DNA from: JANQOH01 sp965201115
GTDB taxonomy: Bacteria; Pseudomonadota; Alphaproteobacteria; UBA7887
NCBI GenBank assembly: GCA_965201115.1
Contig: OZ241745.1
Span: 1 to 64,000 of the forward strand
DNA length: 64,000 nucleotides
Reading direction: 5' to 3'
The position numbers were made by a program, and so were the translations under genes. This document shows, one piece after another, positions 32,453 through 40,320 of this stretch. Position 1 is the stretch's first letter. Each line of letters starts with the position of its first letter. The notes beneath the pieces were generated by a model. It had not been told where the DNA came from, did not search any database, and worked only from the letters and a program-made list of their open reading frames with translations.

Positions 32453-32780
32453 GGCGTCTCCGCAGCCTCCCCGCCAATGCCGAACATCGCCCCGATCCTA
32501 ACCCCCCGCGCCCCGCCCGGCAACCCCGCCCCGCCCCGCCGCCGCCCCGATCCGCTGCCCGCCGCGCGCTGGCGCGGGTTGACGGCAGCCTCCCACATTC
32601 GATATACGTCGGCATCGCACGTGCAACCTCGGTGCAGTAGCCGGTCTTTGGCTGCCGACATCGCGGTCGCGGTCGGCGGGATCGCGCATCGGCCGCATGT
32701 GTCGTCGAGTCGCTTGGGCGGTGCGCGGTTGTCGCGCGGCAACGCGCGATTTTCGGTATTCGAGCGGTCGCGAGGTCACG
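32453..32780. other. 328-bp gap between island 2 and the coxIV/mmcB unit
   Basis: A divergent intergenic region. The first ~110 bp are a C/G-rich low-complexity stretch (CCCCGCCCGGCAACCCCGCC type). The remainder is of ordinary composition. No repeat of families A or B, tRNA or clear promoter boxes were seen. GAGG at 32773-32776 is a weak ribosome-binding site for the GTG at 32781. Confidence 0.5.
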
Positions 32781-33212
32781 GTGGCCAGAAACGGTAACAA
32801 CCCGAAGCGCAGGCTCGCCCGCCGGCAGGATATCGATCCAGGCGTTACGGCCCGGCTGGCGCATGCGCGATATACAGGCAGCCCCCATCACAAGCGCTCG
32901 TCCGCCGGTTACGGGTTCCAGCCTCCGGCAAGCCCGCGCCCGAACAAGTCGTTGTGCGATGGTCGCCGCCCCGTCCCGCTGACCGAAGCGGCAGCGCTGT
33001 TTCGCGAGGGCGTGCGACGCTGTATAGTGAGTACGCATCCGGATGGCGGCTTGCCCAAGTATGTCTGGGCCGTCGACGACGATGGGCGGGTTTTCGAGGC
33101 CAAGATATCGCGGGGAACGCAGAACTATCACGGCTACGAACTGGGTCGTGGCGAAGACCGCCTGAGGCGGCATATCGAACGCGAATGGAGCGCAAGATGC
33201 CCGACGAACTGA
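32781..33212 (+). CDS. Uncharacterised 143-aa protein of the YTGSPHHKR type (first gene of a two-gene unit)
   Basis: A protein starting at GTG 32781 (MARNGNNPKRRLARRQDI). After a basic leader comes a strongly constrained-looking segment, HARYTGSPHHKRSSAGYGF, then QPPASPRPNKSLCDG. The C-terminal half has a small mixed fold: REGVRRCIVS, GGLPKYVWAVDDDGRVFEAKIS, NYHGYEL and RRHIEREW. I know of similar unnamed proteins next to ImmA/IrrE-like genes but no proven function. It overlaps the next gene by 16 bp, so the two are co-translated. A toxin, antitoxin or effector role is possible but is inference only. Confidence 0.75.
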   Translation: MARNGNNPKRRLARRQDIDPGVTARLAHARYTGSPHHKRSSAGYGFQPPASPRPNKSLCDGRRPVPLTEAAALFREGVRRCIVSTHPDGGLPKYVWAVDDDGRVFEAKISRGTQNYHGYELGRGEDRLRRHIEREWSARCPTN

Positions 33213-34564
33213 CGTTCTCGCTGTCGGCCGGAGAGATCGACTCGGGGCCGCCCGAAGAGCGCGCGACGTTCGGGTTGCTCGCCATCGCGGCGAACGACCG
33301 GCCGCTCACGGCGGGGAAAGATACGCAAACGGGGAAGCTCTTCGACGGCCCGCACGTATCGGGCTACCCGCTCGCGGAATGGCTGGCATGGAATTGGTGG
33401 CGCCTCCGGTGGGAAGGCGAGCGGCCCGTCAACGAAACCGGCGCCCGCGAATGGGAATTCGCGCACCGCATGGCCACGGTCGGCGACGGTTACGCATGGC
33501 CCGACATCGCGATCTTTTGCGACGGTCCGCACGCGCATCTGCGCTCCGAGCCGACGCGCGATTCTGGCGCCGTTCTGTTCCAGTATCTCGGTTCGGCGGG
33601 CGCCGAACGGGTTTCGGCGGGCCGCCTTGAGGCCGCCATGGACGATTTCATCGCCGGGACGGTTGCGCGGCTCGACGACCGTGGAGTGCGCGACACGAAC
33701 CTGCACCGCGTGTGGGCCGATTTGCAGGCCGAGCGAGCCGATCCGGAGTTGGCCCGCTTCCGGCGTGTGGAGGCGCGGCTCGGCTGCGACCCCGACGAAA
33801 TCGCCGACTCGGTCATCCGGCAGCGCTTGGCGGATGCGGACGAACTCGGCGAGGAAGCGCTGGGCGAAGTAGCCGCCGCGGCGGCGCTTTCCGGCGCCAC
33901 GGCCGAAAACGCGATGTGGGCGGCGGATTTCGCGAACGCGGCGGAGCGGTACGGTTTCGATTCCGATCCCCGCGATGGCGCGGCGCTCGCCGACCGCGAA
34001 GGGTTGCCGCGCTGGGGCGAAGCCGCGCCATGGGTCGTGGGGGAGCGCTTGGCGCGTCGATTGCGCGAACAGGAGCGCCTCGACGGGCAGCCGCTCGACA
34101 ACGCGCAGCTCGCCGCGATGGCGGGAACGACGGCGGACGCGATTTCGGCGGACGGTCGGCGTTTCAAGGCAATGTCGTTTGCGCTGGATCGGCGCGGCGG
34201 CGGCGCGCGGATTGCGGTGCGGCCGTGGCGGGAAACGGGCCGCCGATTCGCGCTTGCGCGGCTGATCGGCGACCGCCTGCTCGGCGCGTCGGCAGGTCGC
34301 GCCGGCGAGCGGCTGTTTCCGGTAACCGATGCGCGGAACTGCCGCCAGCAAGCGCAGCGCGCCTTCGCCGCCGAGCTGCTCAGCCCCATCGCCGCCATCG
34401 ACAATATGCTCGGCGGCGACTATTCGAACGACAACCAGTGCGAAGCGGCCGAGCGGTTCAACGTCTGGGAACGAACGATACGAACGCAGCTGGTAAACCA
34501 CGGCCGAATCGCCCGCGAAGACGCACCGGAGCTTGTCGATTATGGCCGCCGTACACCGGTTTAA
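33197..34564 (+). CDS. ImmA/IrrE-like protein lacking the HExxH zinc site
   Basis: A 455-aa protein; ATG 33197 with GGAG at ideal spacing is preferred over ATG 33185. The N-terminal half (~1-200) is novel to me and includes PLAEWLAWNWWRLRWEGERP and GDGYAWPDIAIFCDGPHAHLRSEPT. The C-terminal ~110 residues follow the ImmA/IrrE pattern, RRFALA-RLIGD-RLLG ... RQQAQRAFAAELLSPIAAI ... AERFNVWERTIRTQLVNHGRI. The zinc helix that should read HExxH reads RLIGD (355-359), so metallopeptidase activity should be absent. The middle holds NAQLAAMAGTTADAISADG, which resembles a helix-turn-helix. Proposed role: a sensor or regulator for the 143-aa partner. Confidence 0.8.
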   Translation: MPDELTFSLSAGEIDSGPPEERATFGLLAIAANDRPLTAGKDTQTGKLFDGPHVSGYPLAEWLAWNWWRLRWEGERPVNETGAREWEFAHRMATVGDGYAWPDIAIFCDGPHAHLRSEPTRDSGAVLFQYLGSAGAERVSAGRLEAAMDDFIAGTVARLDDRGVRDTNLHRVWADLQAERADPELARFRRVEARLGCDPDEIADSVIRQRLADADELGEEALGEVAAAAALSGATAENAMWAADFANAAERYGFDSDPRDGAALADREGLPRWGEAAPWVVGERLARRLREQERLDGQPLDNAQLAAMAGTTADAISADGRRFKAMSFALDRRGGGARIAVRPWRETGRRFALARLIGDRLLGASAGRAGERLFPVTDARNCRQQAQRAFAAELLSPIAAIDNMLGGDYSNDNQCEAAERFNVWERTIRTQLVNHGRIAREDAPELVDYGRRTPV

Positions 34565-34610
34565 TCGGCTAGTATCCCGTTAGCAAAGCGGATCGAAGAG
34601 GAATGGAACG

Positions 34611-35324
34611 ATGAGCACCAAGTTCGGGTATCATCTTCTGAACTTTCCGTACATTTTGCGAGAAGACGATGTGCGGCATGTGGTTAAGTTGCTCGACAAA
34701 CATATCGGAAACATGAGAGCCGAAGTAGGTTGTACCGATGGCGGAACCCGAGAATTCGAAACCGCAGGCGAGCTGTTTGATTATCCAAATCATCCGCAAG
34801 GCCGGATAGTGTCATTATCGCTGCAGGCCGCGAGCCGGGGCACGGATATTCGGTCGGCAAGCGTTACATTTAACAAGAAATTTATCTACATTAGAGTGGA
34901 TGGATCGGATTTCGACGCCACGCGGTTGAACCATGAGATATATAATGTAGTATTGGGCCTCAAACCTTGGTATTCAAGCATCGCAAACACGGGTGTGGGC
35001 TTCTTCTATATATTATTTATGGCATTGTATTGTTTTGCCGCGATTAAGTGGCGCTTTTTCAGAAAATTTCATGAGTTTGTTGGAGAACTGTCGAACGGTA
35101 TGGAAGCCAGTCAGACGTTCGTATGGATAATGCTGACTTCCTTCGCAATTGTGTCGGTAGTGGTCTCTTCGAAGGTGGTGGAGTTTCTTCGCGGGAGATA
35201 CTTCCCATATTCCGAAATATTGATTGGGCAAGAGAAAGAGAGATATAGTGTGAAAGAGCGAGTACGCTGGTTGTGTGTCGGACTGGTGGCGCCGGCCATT
35301 GTAGGGTTTGTATGGCAAATATAG
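34611..35324 (+). CDS. AT-rich membrane protein of unknown function
   Basis: A 237-aa protein that I do not recognise. The soluble N-terminal ~125 residues (LLNFPYILREDDVRHVVKLL ... SVTFNKKFIYIRVDGSDFD) are followed by hydrophobic segments near residues 128-148 (FFYILFMALYCFAAI), 168-190 (FVWIMLTSFAIVSVVVSS) and at the C-terminus (WLCVGLVAPAIVGFVW). The DNA is far poorer in G+C than the flanking genes and uses rare codons for this genome (ATA, TTA, AAA), a sign of recent transfer. It lies 46 bp after the pseudo-ImmA gene on the same strand. A cytoplasmic sensor fused to membrane helices, as in membrane-disrupting defence effectors, is one possible reading. Confidence 0.7.
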   Translation: MSTKFGYHLLNFPYILREDDVRHVVKLLDKHIGNMRAEVGCTDGGTREFETAGELFDYPNHPQGRIVSLSLQAASRGTDIRSASVTFNKKFIYIRVDGSDFDATRLNHEIYNVVLGLKPWYSSIANTGVGFFYILFMALYCFAAIKWRFFRKFHEFVGELSNGMEASQTFVWIMLTSFAIVSVVVSSKVVEFLRGRYFPYSEILIGQEKERYSVKERVRWLCVGLVAPAIVGFVWQI

Positions 35325-35497
35325 CCAATAACGTGACGGTGGGGCGGTAATGGCAAGTGGTCCCAAACCTGCTGTTGCAGGACGCATGCACAGTTGAGGA
35401 CGATAATGGTGCCCGCGGAGGCCTGCTCTAACGATTATGGAATTCCGGTATGTAGGTAATGTGTTTGCATTGTTGCACGCCGTAAGGAAATGTCCTG

Positions 35498-36448
35498 ATG
35501 ACCATGAACGCCCCCACGATATTCGACGCCTGCCGCCCCCGCGCCGATGTGTTGGCGGGCGGCGCCGAGGCCGAGTTCGCGGCCGACCTGTCGTGCGTGG
35601 CCGGCGCCGGCGATGACGGCGGCGCGCACGCCGACGCGGGCCGGTTCTTCGCCGACACCTACCCGACGCGCGGCCTCCGGGCGCTGCTGCGCGCCGTGTG
35701 CCGGCGGCTGGCCGGGCGGGGGGATGAAGCCGTGTTCAGGCTCGATACCGCGTTCGGCGGCGGGAAGACGCACGGGCCGATCGCGCTCGTTCATACCGCG
35801 CGGGGCATGGCGGAGGTCGGCGGCGCGGCGGAGTTTCTCGATCCCGCGCTGCTTCCCGCCCGGCCCGTTCGCGTGGCGGCGTTCGACGGCGTCAACGCCG
35901 ACCCGACCAACGGGCGGCGCATGGACGGCGAGGTGCGGGCGCGCACGCCGTGGGGCGAGATCGCATACGCGCTCGGCGGGCGCGCGGGGTTCAAGCTGGT
36001 GCGGGCGAGCGACGAAACGGGCGCCGGAACGCTGCGGGAGCTGTTCGGCGGTGCGCCCGCGCCGGTGCTGTTCGACGAGCTGTCGATCTATCTGCGCAAG
36101 GCGCAGCGGCGGCCGGGCGGCAATGGCGGGCAGCTGACGGTGTTTCTTTCGACGCTGTTCGGCGCGGTCGCGCGAACGCCGAACGCCGTCGTCGTCTATA
36201 CGCTGGCGCTCGGCAGGGACGGGCGTTCGGCCGACGCCTATGCCGACGAAACCCGCTACATCGCCGACCGCATGGCCGAGGCGGAGAGCGTTTCGGCGCG
36301 CACGGCGACGCTTCTGAACCCGACCGCGGAGGACGAAACCGCGCCGGTGCTGCTCCGGCAGCCTTTCGAATCCATCGACGCGGCCGCGATAGAGCCGGCC
36401 GCCGACGCGCGATGCAGGAAATGCGCGGCGCCGGGCAGGACGGCGTGA
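35498..36448 (+). pseudogene. Truncated DUF499 (anti-phage-associated) ATPase
   Basis: The 316-aa product matches only the N-terminal part of DUF499 proteins, which are usually around 1000 aa. It shows FRLDTAFGGGKTHGPIAL with the nucleotide-binding loop at 86-92, FDGVNADPTNGR, TPWGEIAYALGG, VLFDELSIYLRKA and TLFGAVARTPNAVVVYTLA. Similarity stops around APVLLRQPFESIDAAAI, where the family continues for hundreds of residues. Here a short unrelated tail ends in a stop that overlaps a methylase start (GTGA). DUF499 genes normally travel with DUF1156 methylases, DUF3780 proteins and helicases. The fragment looks like the stump of such a system cut by insertion of the restriction-modification pair. 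Confidence 0.75.
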
Positions 36449-38076
36449 ATTCGCGCGCAAGCCGCAAGGCGCGGGGCGCATTCTTCACGCCGCCGGAGAT
36501 CGCCGACTACCTCAGCGGCTGGGCCGTGCGCTCCGCCGACGACACCGTTTTCGAACCGTCGTGCGGCGAGGCGGCCTTTCTGCTCGCGGCGGCCCGTCGG
36601 CTCAAGACGCTGGGCGCGAAGCCCGCCCGCTGGAGCGAACGGCTCCATGGCGTGGAGATTTTCGAGGCGTCGGCGCGGACCGCCGGGACGCGGTTGCGCG
36701 GCGCGGGGTTCGACGCGCGCGTTTCGGTGGGCGATTTCTTCGCGCACAAGGCGCCCGCCGCCTACGACGCCGTGGTCGGCAACCCGCCGTTCGTGCGCTA
36801 CCAGGCGTTTTCCGGCCCGGCGCGGACGCGCGCGCTGGAGGCCGCGCTGGCCCAAGGCGTGCGGCTTTCCGGACTGGCGAGCTCCTGGGCGGCATTCGTG
36901 GTCAAGGCCGCGCTGCATGTCGCGCCGGGCGGGCGGCTCGCTCTCGTGCTGCCCGCGGAACTCATGAGCGTGGGTTACGCCCGCGAGGTGCGCCGTTTCC
37001 TGTTGCGCCGCTTCGGCCGCGTTCGCCTCGTCGCGTTCGAGGAGCGCGTGTTTCCGGATGTATTGGAGGAAGTCGTGTTGTTGCTCGCCGAGGGCGGCGG
37101 CGGCGGCTCGCCGCGCCTGGAGGTTTGCCAGGCGCGCAACGCACGGGCGCTCGCGCCCCCCGAAACGGCGGACTGGACGGCCCACGATTCCGCCGACGGC
37201 GACAAGTGGACTCCGGCGCTGGTGGCGCGCGGCGCGCTCTCGGTCTTCCATGCGCTCTCCGCCGAGCGCTTCGAACCGCTCCGCGTATGGGGCGGCGCCT
37301 ATCTCGGCGCGGTCACCGGAGCCAACCGGTTTTTCGCCCTGAGCGCGGCGGCGGCCCGCGCGCGCGGCCTGGACGAGAACGACACGGTCCGCATCGCGCC
37401 GGGCGGGCGCCGCTTGCCGGGGCCGGTTTTCGACGACGCCGCATGGGAGCGGCTGGCGGCCGCCGGCGCGCCGTGCCTGCTGTTCTCGCCCCGGGGCCGG
37501 CCATCGGAAGCGGCCCGCCGATACATCGCCGAAGGCGCGCGCGCCGGCGTCGCCGAAGCTTACAAATGCCGGGTCCGCGCCCCCTGGTGGCGCGCGCCCA
37601 CGGTCGACATCCCCGATCTCATCCTCACCTACATGAACTACGATTGCCCGCGCGCGGCGGGCAACGCGGCGCGGGCGCACATTCTCAACTCGGTGTACGG
37701 CATGCGGTTCGCGCCGGAGAGAAGAGCGCTCGGCACGGCCGCGCTGCCGGTCGCATGCCTGAACAGCGTTACGCTTCTGGGCGCCGAGCTCGTCGGGCGC
37801 GCTTATGGCGGCGGCCTGCTGAAGATGGAGCCGCGCGAGGCCGACGCGCTGCCCGTGCCGGCTTTCGCCAGCCTGCAAGGCGCCGCGGCTGCGCTGCGCG
37901 CGCTCGAGCCCCGCCTCGCCCGCCCGCCGCGCGGCGGCGACCTGCGCGGCGTCGTGGAAGCGGTGGACGCCATCGTTCTGGCCGGCGTTCCAAGCCGCGA
38001 CGCGGCCGCGCTGCGCGAGGCGCGCGCGGCCCTCTTCCGCCGCCGCCGCGCGCGAGGAAAACATGCCCGCCATTGA
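36445..38076 (+). CDS. N6-adenine DNA methyltransferase (Eco57I/XamI type)
   Basis: A 543-aa gamma-class enzyme. Start GTG 36445 overlaps the preceding stop; ATG 36421 is an alternative. GAFFTPPEIADYL and the AdoMet motif EPSCGEAAFL (~35-45) are followed by the catalytic NPPF at 113-116 (DAVVGNPPFVRYQAF), then LALVLPAELMSVGYAREVRRFLL. The C-terminal half (~240-543) is the recognition domain, with VTGANRFFAL and ILTYMNYDCPRAAGN, HILNSVYG and KMEPREADALPVP. It methylates adenine to protect host DNA. It overlaps the downstream putative nuclease by 14 bp, the arrangement of a type II restriction-modification pair. Confidence 0.87.
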   Translation: MNSRASRKARGAFFTPPEIADYLSGWAVRSADDTVFEPSCGEAAFLLAAARRLKTLGAKPARWSERLHGVEIFEASARTAGTRLRGAGFDARVSVGDFFAHKAPAAYDAVVGNPPFVRYQAFSGPARTRALEAALAQGVRLSGLASSWAAFVVKAALHVAPGGRLALVLPAELMSVGYAREVRRFLLRRFGRVRLVAFEERVFPDVLEEVVLLLAEGGGGGSPRLEVCQARNARALAPPETADWTAHDSADGDKWTPALVARGALSVFHALSAERFEPLRVWGGAYLGAVTGANRFFALSAAAARARGLDENDTVRIAPGGRRLPGPVFDDAAWERLAAAGAPCLLFSPRGRPSEAARRYIAEGARAGVAEAYKCRVRAPWWRAPTVDIPDLILTYMNYDCPRAAGNAARAHILNSVYGMRFAPERRALGTAALPVACLNSVTLLGAELVGRAYGGGLLKMEPREADALPVPAFASLQGAAAALRALEPRLARPPRGGDLRGVVEAVDAIVLAGVPSRDAAALREARAALFRRRRARGKHARH

Positions 38077-38791
38077 CGACGCCCTGAAGGCGGCGCTCAT
38101 GGCGGCGGGCGACAAGCCGCTCGACGATTCGCCCGCGCCGACGAAGAAAGCCTACAGCGAGAAAATTTCCAACGCGGTGGCGCGGGCGCTGGCGGAAGAT
38201 CTTCGTGCGCGCGGGCTGGCGGGCGTGCGGCCCGGCGCCGACGGCGCGCCGGGCGCCGAACGCCGCATGGCGGGCGGCATCGGCGCCAAGAAGGTCGACG
38301 TTACATGGGCTACGGAGGAAGGGGGCTTGCTGCTCGGGATATCGGTCAAGACGATTAATTTCCGCGACGGCCGGTCGAAGAATTTCCAGAAGAATCTGGC
38401 CAATCGCCGCGGCGACATGCTGTTCGAAGCGGTGACGCTGCATCGCCGCTTTCCCTATTCCGTTCTCGGCGGCCTGTTCTTCCTCGACAGCGGCGCCGCG
38501 CGGGACGGCACGCCGTGCCGTCCCTCGACATTCATGAATGCGCACGACCGCCTTCGGCAGTTCACGGGCAGGGACGATCCGAGCGGCCGCGATGAACAAT
38601 ACGAGCGGTTGTATATCGTGCTTCTCGACGCCTCATCGTCGCGCGCAAGTTTCGACGCCTACCGGGTCGGCGCCCCCGATACGCCCATCGAGACGGGAGA
38701 GGCGCTCGACGAACTGTTGTCGCTCGTGGCGATCCGCAATCCCGATTTCTACCGATTCGAAACCGGGCGCCTCATGGCTGTCCGCGCATGA
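38063..38791 (+). CDS. Putative restriction endonuclease partner of the adenine methylase
   Basis: A 242-aa protein whose start overlaps the methylase end by 14 bp, so the pair is co-translated. The N-terminal ~60 residues are helical (AYSEKISNAVARALAEDLRARGL). A possible PD-(D/E)xK-like core follows: KKVDVTWATEEGGLLLGISVKTINF has the D and a K at about the usual spacing, although the acidic residue before K is Ser (SVK). FQKNLANRRGDMLFEAVTLHRRFPYSVLGGLFFLD is another strong-looking block. I recognise no named family. Gene order makes restriction endonuclease the likeliest role; catalysis is unverified. Confidence 0.65.
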   Translation: MPAIDDALKAALMAAGDKPLDDSPAPTKKAYSEKISNAVARALAEDLRARGLAGVRPGADGAPGAERRMAGGIGAKKVDVTWATEEGGLLLGISVKTINFRDGRSKNFQKNLANRRGDMLFEAVTLHRRFPYSVLGGLFFLDSGAARDGTPCRPSTFMNAHDRLRQFTGRDDPSGRDEQYERLYIVLLDASSSRASFDAYRVGAPDTPIETGEALDELLSLVAIRNPDFYRFETGRLMAVRA

Positions 38792-38814
38792 CAGCGAAGA
38801 GCCTGTATGGAAAC

Positions 38815-38877
38815 GAAGCCGATGGCTCAATTATCGAATCGCATGTACATGGGGCGCGTTTGTCGTTCGACGGCTTG
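38815..38877 (+). repeat. Family B repeat, copy 4, 3' of defence island 2
   Basis: Contains ATCGAATCGCATGTACATGG followed by CGCGTTTGTCGTTCGACGGCTT. It pairs with 19085-19145 over about 60 bp, including the ATGTACAT palindrome (38843-38850). It starts ~25 bp after the nuclease stop. Confidence 0.65.
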
Positions 38878-39037
38878 AACATGGCGGCCTCCGGCGCGGG
38901 CGAACGGCGGGAGTGTATGCGCGGCAAGCCGCGCCCGCCAGCCATCCCGGATGTTGCGAGACTGCGCGGCGGATTGCGGCGGGCTGAGCGGGGCGCTATG
39001 CTGGACGCGGCGGGCGGCCGGTAACGGGAGGCGAACC

Positions 39038-39160
39038 ATGGCGAACGACCCTTTCGACACGCCCGGCGCGGTCTGTCGGCCGACCCCCGCGGGCATGGCG
39101 AAACGGCGGGCCGGGGTCATCGGCGGCATGCCCGCGGCCGCGGCGGGCGCCGCGCCTTGA
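39038..39160 (+). CDS. Possible 40-aa small protein
   Basis: An ATG at 39038 is preceded by the strong ribosome-binding sequence GGGAGG at optimal spacing. The product (MANDPFDTPGAVCRPTPAGM, then AKRRAGVIGGMPAAAAGAAP) has a compositionally sensible N-terminus but an Ala/Gly-rich end. No family is recognised; the good start signal is the main support, and it could be chance in GC-rich DNA. Confidence 0.35.
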   Translation: MANDPFDTPGAVCRPTPAGMAKRRAGVIGGMPAAAAGAAP

Positions 39161-39203
39161 ACCTTGCGTTCCCGCCGCTCGGGAATGCGCGCCCGCCCCG
39201 GCG

Positions 39204-40235
39204 ATGCTGATCACCGTTCTCGACGACTCGATCCCGTTCGACGGCGACACGCCGAACGAGCGGCCGCTCGGCGGCGGGGAGAAGGCGGTCGTCGGCCTCG
39301 CCGAGGCGCTGGCGGCGCGCGGCCACATGGTGCGCGTCTATAACCGTTGCGCCGCGCCGCGCGTGATCGATGGCGTGAGCTGGCAGCCCATCGACGACTG
39401 CAACGCCGCGCACAGCGACGTCGCCATCGCGCATCGCGACCCGACGCTGTTGCGCAGGGCGGGCGGCGCCGGCGGCCGCGTCGTTCTGCTGTCGGCGCCG
39501 GGCGACCCCGCGGCGACTCCCGCCGCGCTCGCCGCGGTGCGCGAATACCGCCCGACGCTGGTGCTTCAGGGCATCGCGCATAGCCAGACCATCCCGCCTG
39601 CGCTGCAAGCTGCGTCCGCCGCCACGGTGACGATGGGCGTGGCGCGGGGGTTTCGCGAGGCGGCGGAAATGACCCCGGCGTCGCCGCCGCGCGCAATCTT
39701 CACCGGCCACCCCTTGCGCGGCCTCGATTGGCTTCTCGATCTCTGGCGCGCAAAGGTCCACGCGCGCGCGCCGTGGGCGGAGCTGCACATATATTCGGGC
39801 CTTTTCTCCGCCGGGGCCGCCGGCGCCGCATTGCCCGAGGCGGTGGCGCCGCTGTTTGCGCGGGCGCGCGAGGCCGAGGCGCGCGGCGTCCGCATCGCCC
39901 GGCCCGGCTCCGACCCGGAGATGATCGAGGCCTATCGCGCCGCGCGCGTTCACCTGTACCCGTCGAGCTCGCGCGATGTGCTTTGCCACACGCTTGCCGA
40001 ATCGCAGGCGGTGGGGCTTCCCGCCGTGGTGCGCCCGCTCGGCGCCGCCGACGAGCGCGTGCGCACCGGCGTCACGGGCTACGCCGCCGCCAACGAGGAC
40101 GCTTTCGCCGATTATGCGGTGCGCCTGCTCGACGACGACGACATGTTCGCGCGGTTCAGCGGCGAGGCGCGCGCGCGCCAGCGCCACGCCGCGTGGAACC
40201 GCGCCGCAAGCGAAGTGGAGCGCCGCTTCGGGTGA
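39204..40235 (+). CDS. Glycosyltransferase, GT4-like (group 1)
   Basis: A 343-aa GT-B enzyme. The donor-side N-terminal domain begins DDSIPFDGDTPNERPLGGGEKAVVGLAEALAARGHMVRVYN, with the glycine-rich GGGEK loop. The nucleotide-sugar domain has GHPLRGLDWLLDLW, HIYSG and the family's C-terminal acidic motif region PGSDPEMIEAYRAARVHLYPSSSRDVLCHTLAESQAVGLPAVVRPLG. The enzyme probably works on lipopolysaccharide or another surface glycan. A GT2 gene follows 85 bp downstream on the same strand. Confidence 0.88.
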   Translation: MLITVLDDSIPFDGDTPNERPLGGGEKAVVGLAEALAARGHMVRVYNRCAAPRVIDGVSWQPIDDCNAAHSDVAIAHRDPTLLRRAGGAGGRVVLLSAPGDPAATPAALAAVREYRPTLVLQGIAHSQTIPPALQAASAATVTMGVARGFREAAEMTPASPPRAIFTGHPLRGLDWLLDLWRAKVHARAPWAELHIYSGLFSAGAAGAALPEAVAPLFARAREAEARGVRIARPGSDPEMIEAYRAARVHLYPSSSRDVLCHTLAESQAVGLPAVVRPLGAADERVRTGVTGYAAANEDAFADYAVRLLDDDDMFARFSGEARARQRHAAWNRAASEVERRFG

Positions 40236-40320
40236 GCATCCCGTTCGCCGGCAACGGCTCCGATCCCTCGCCGCCGAGGCGCCGCCGGGAAAAACGGCGC
40301 ACGACAACCGGCCCGCGCGC

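Noticed and set aside
32500..32580. C-rich run upstream of island 2 as a phase-variation tract
   Set aside because: It is broken by other bases every few positions and has no uninterrupted homopolymer.
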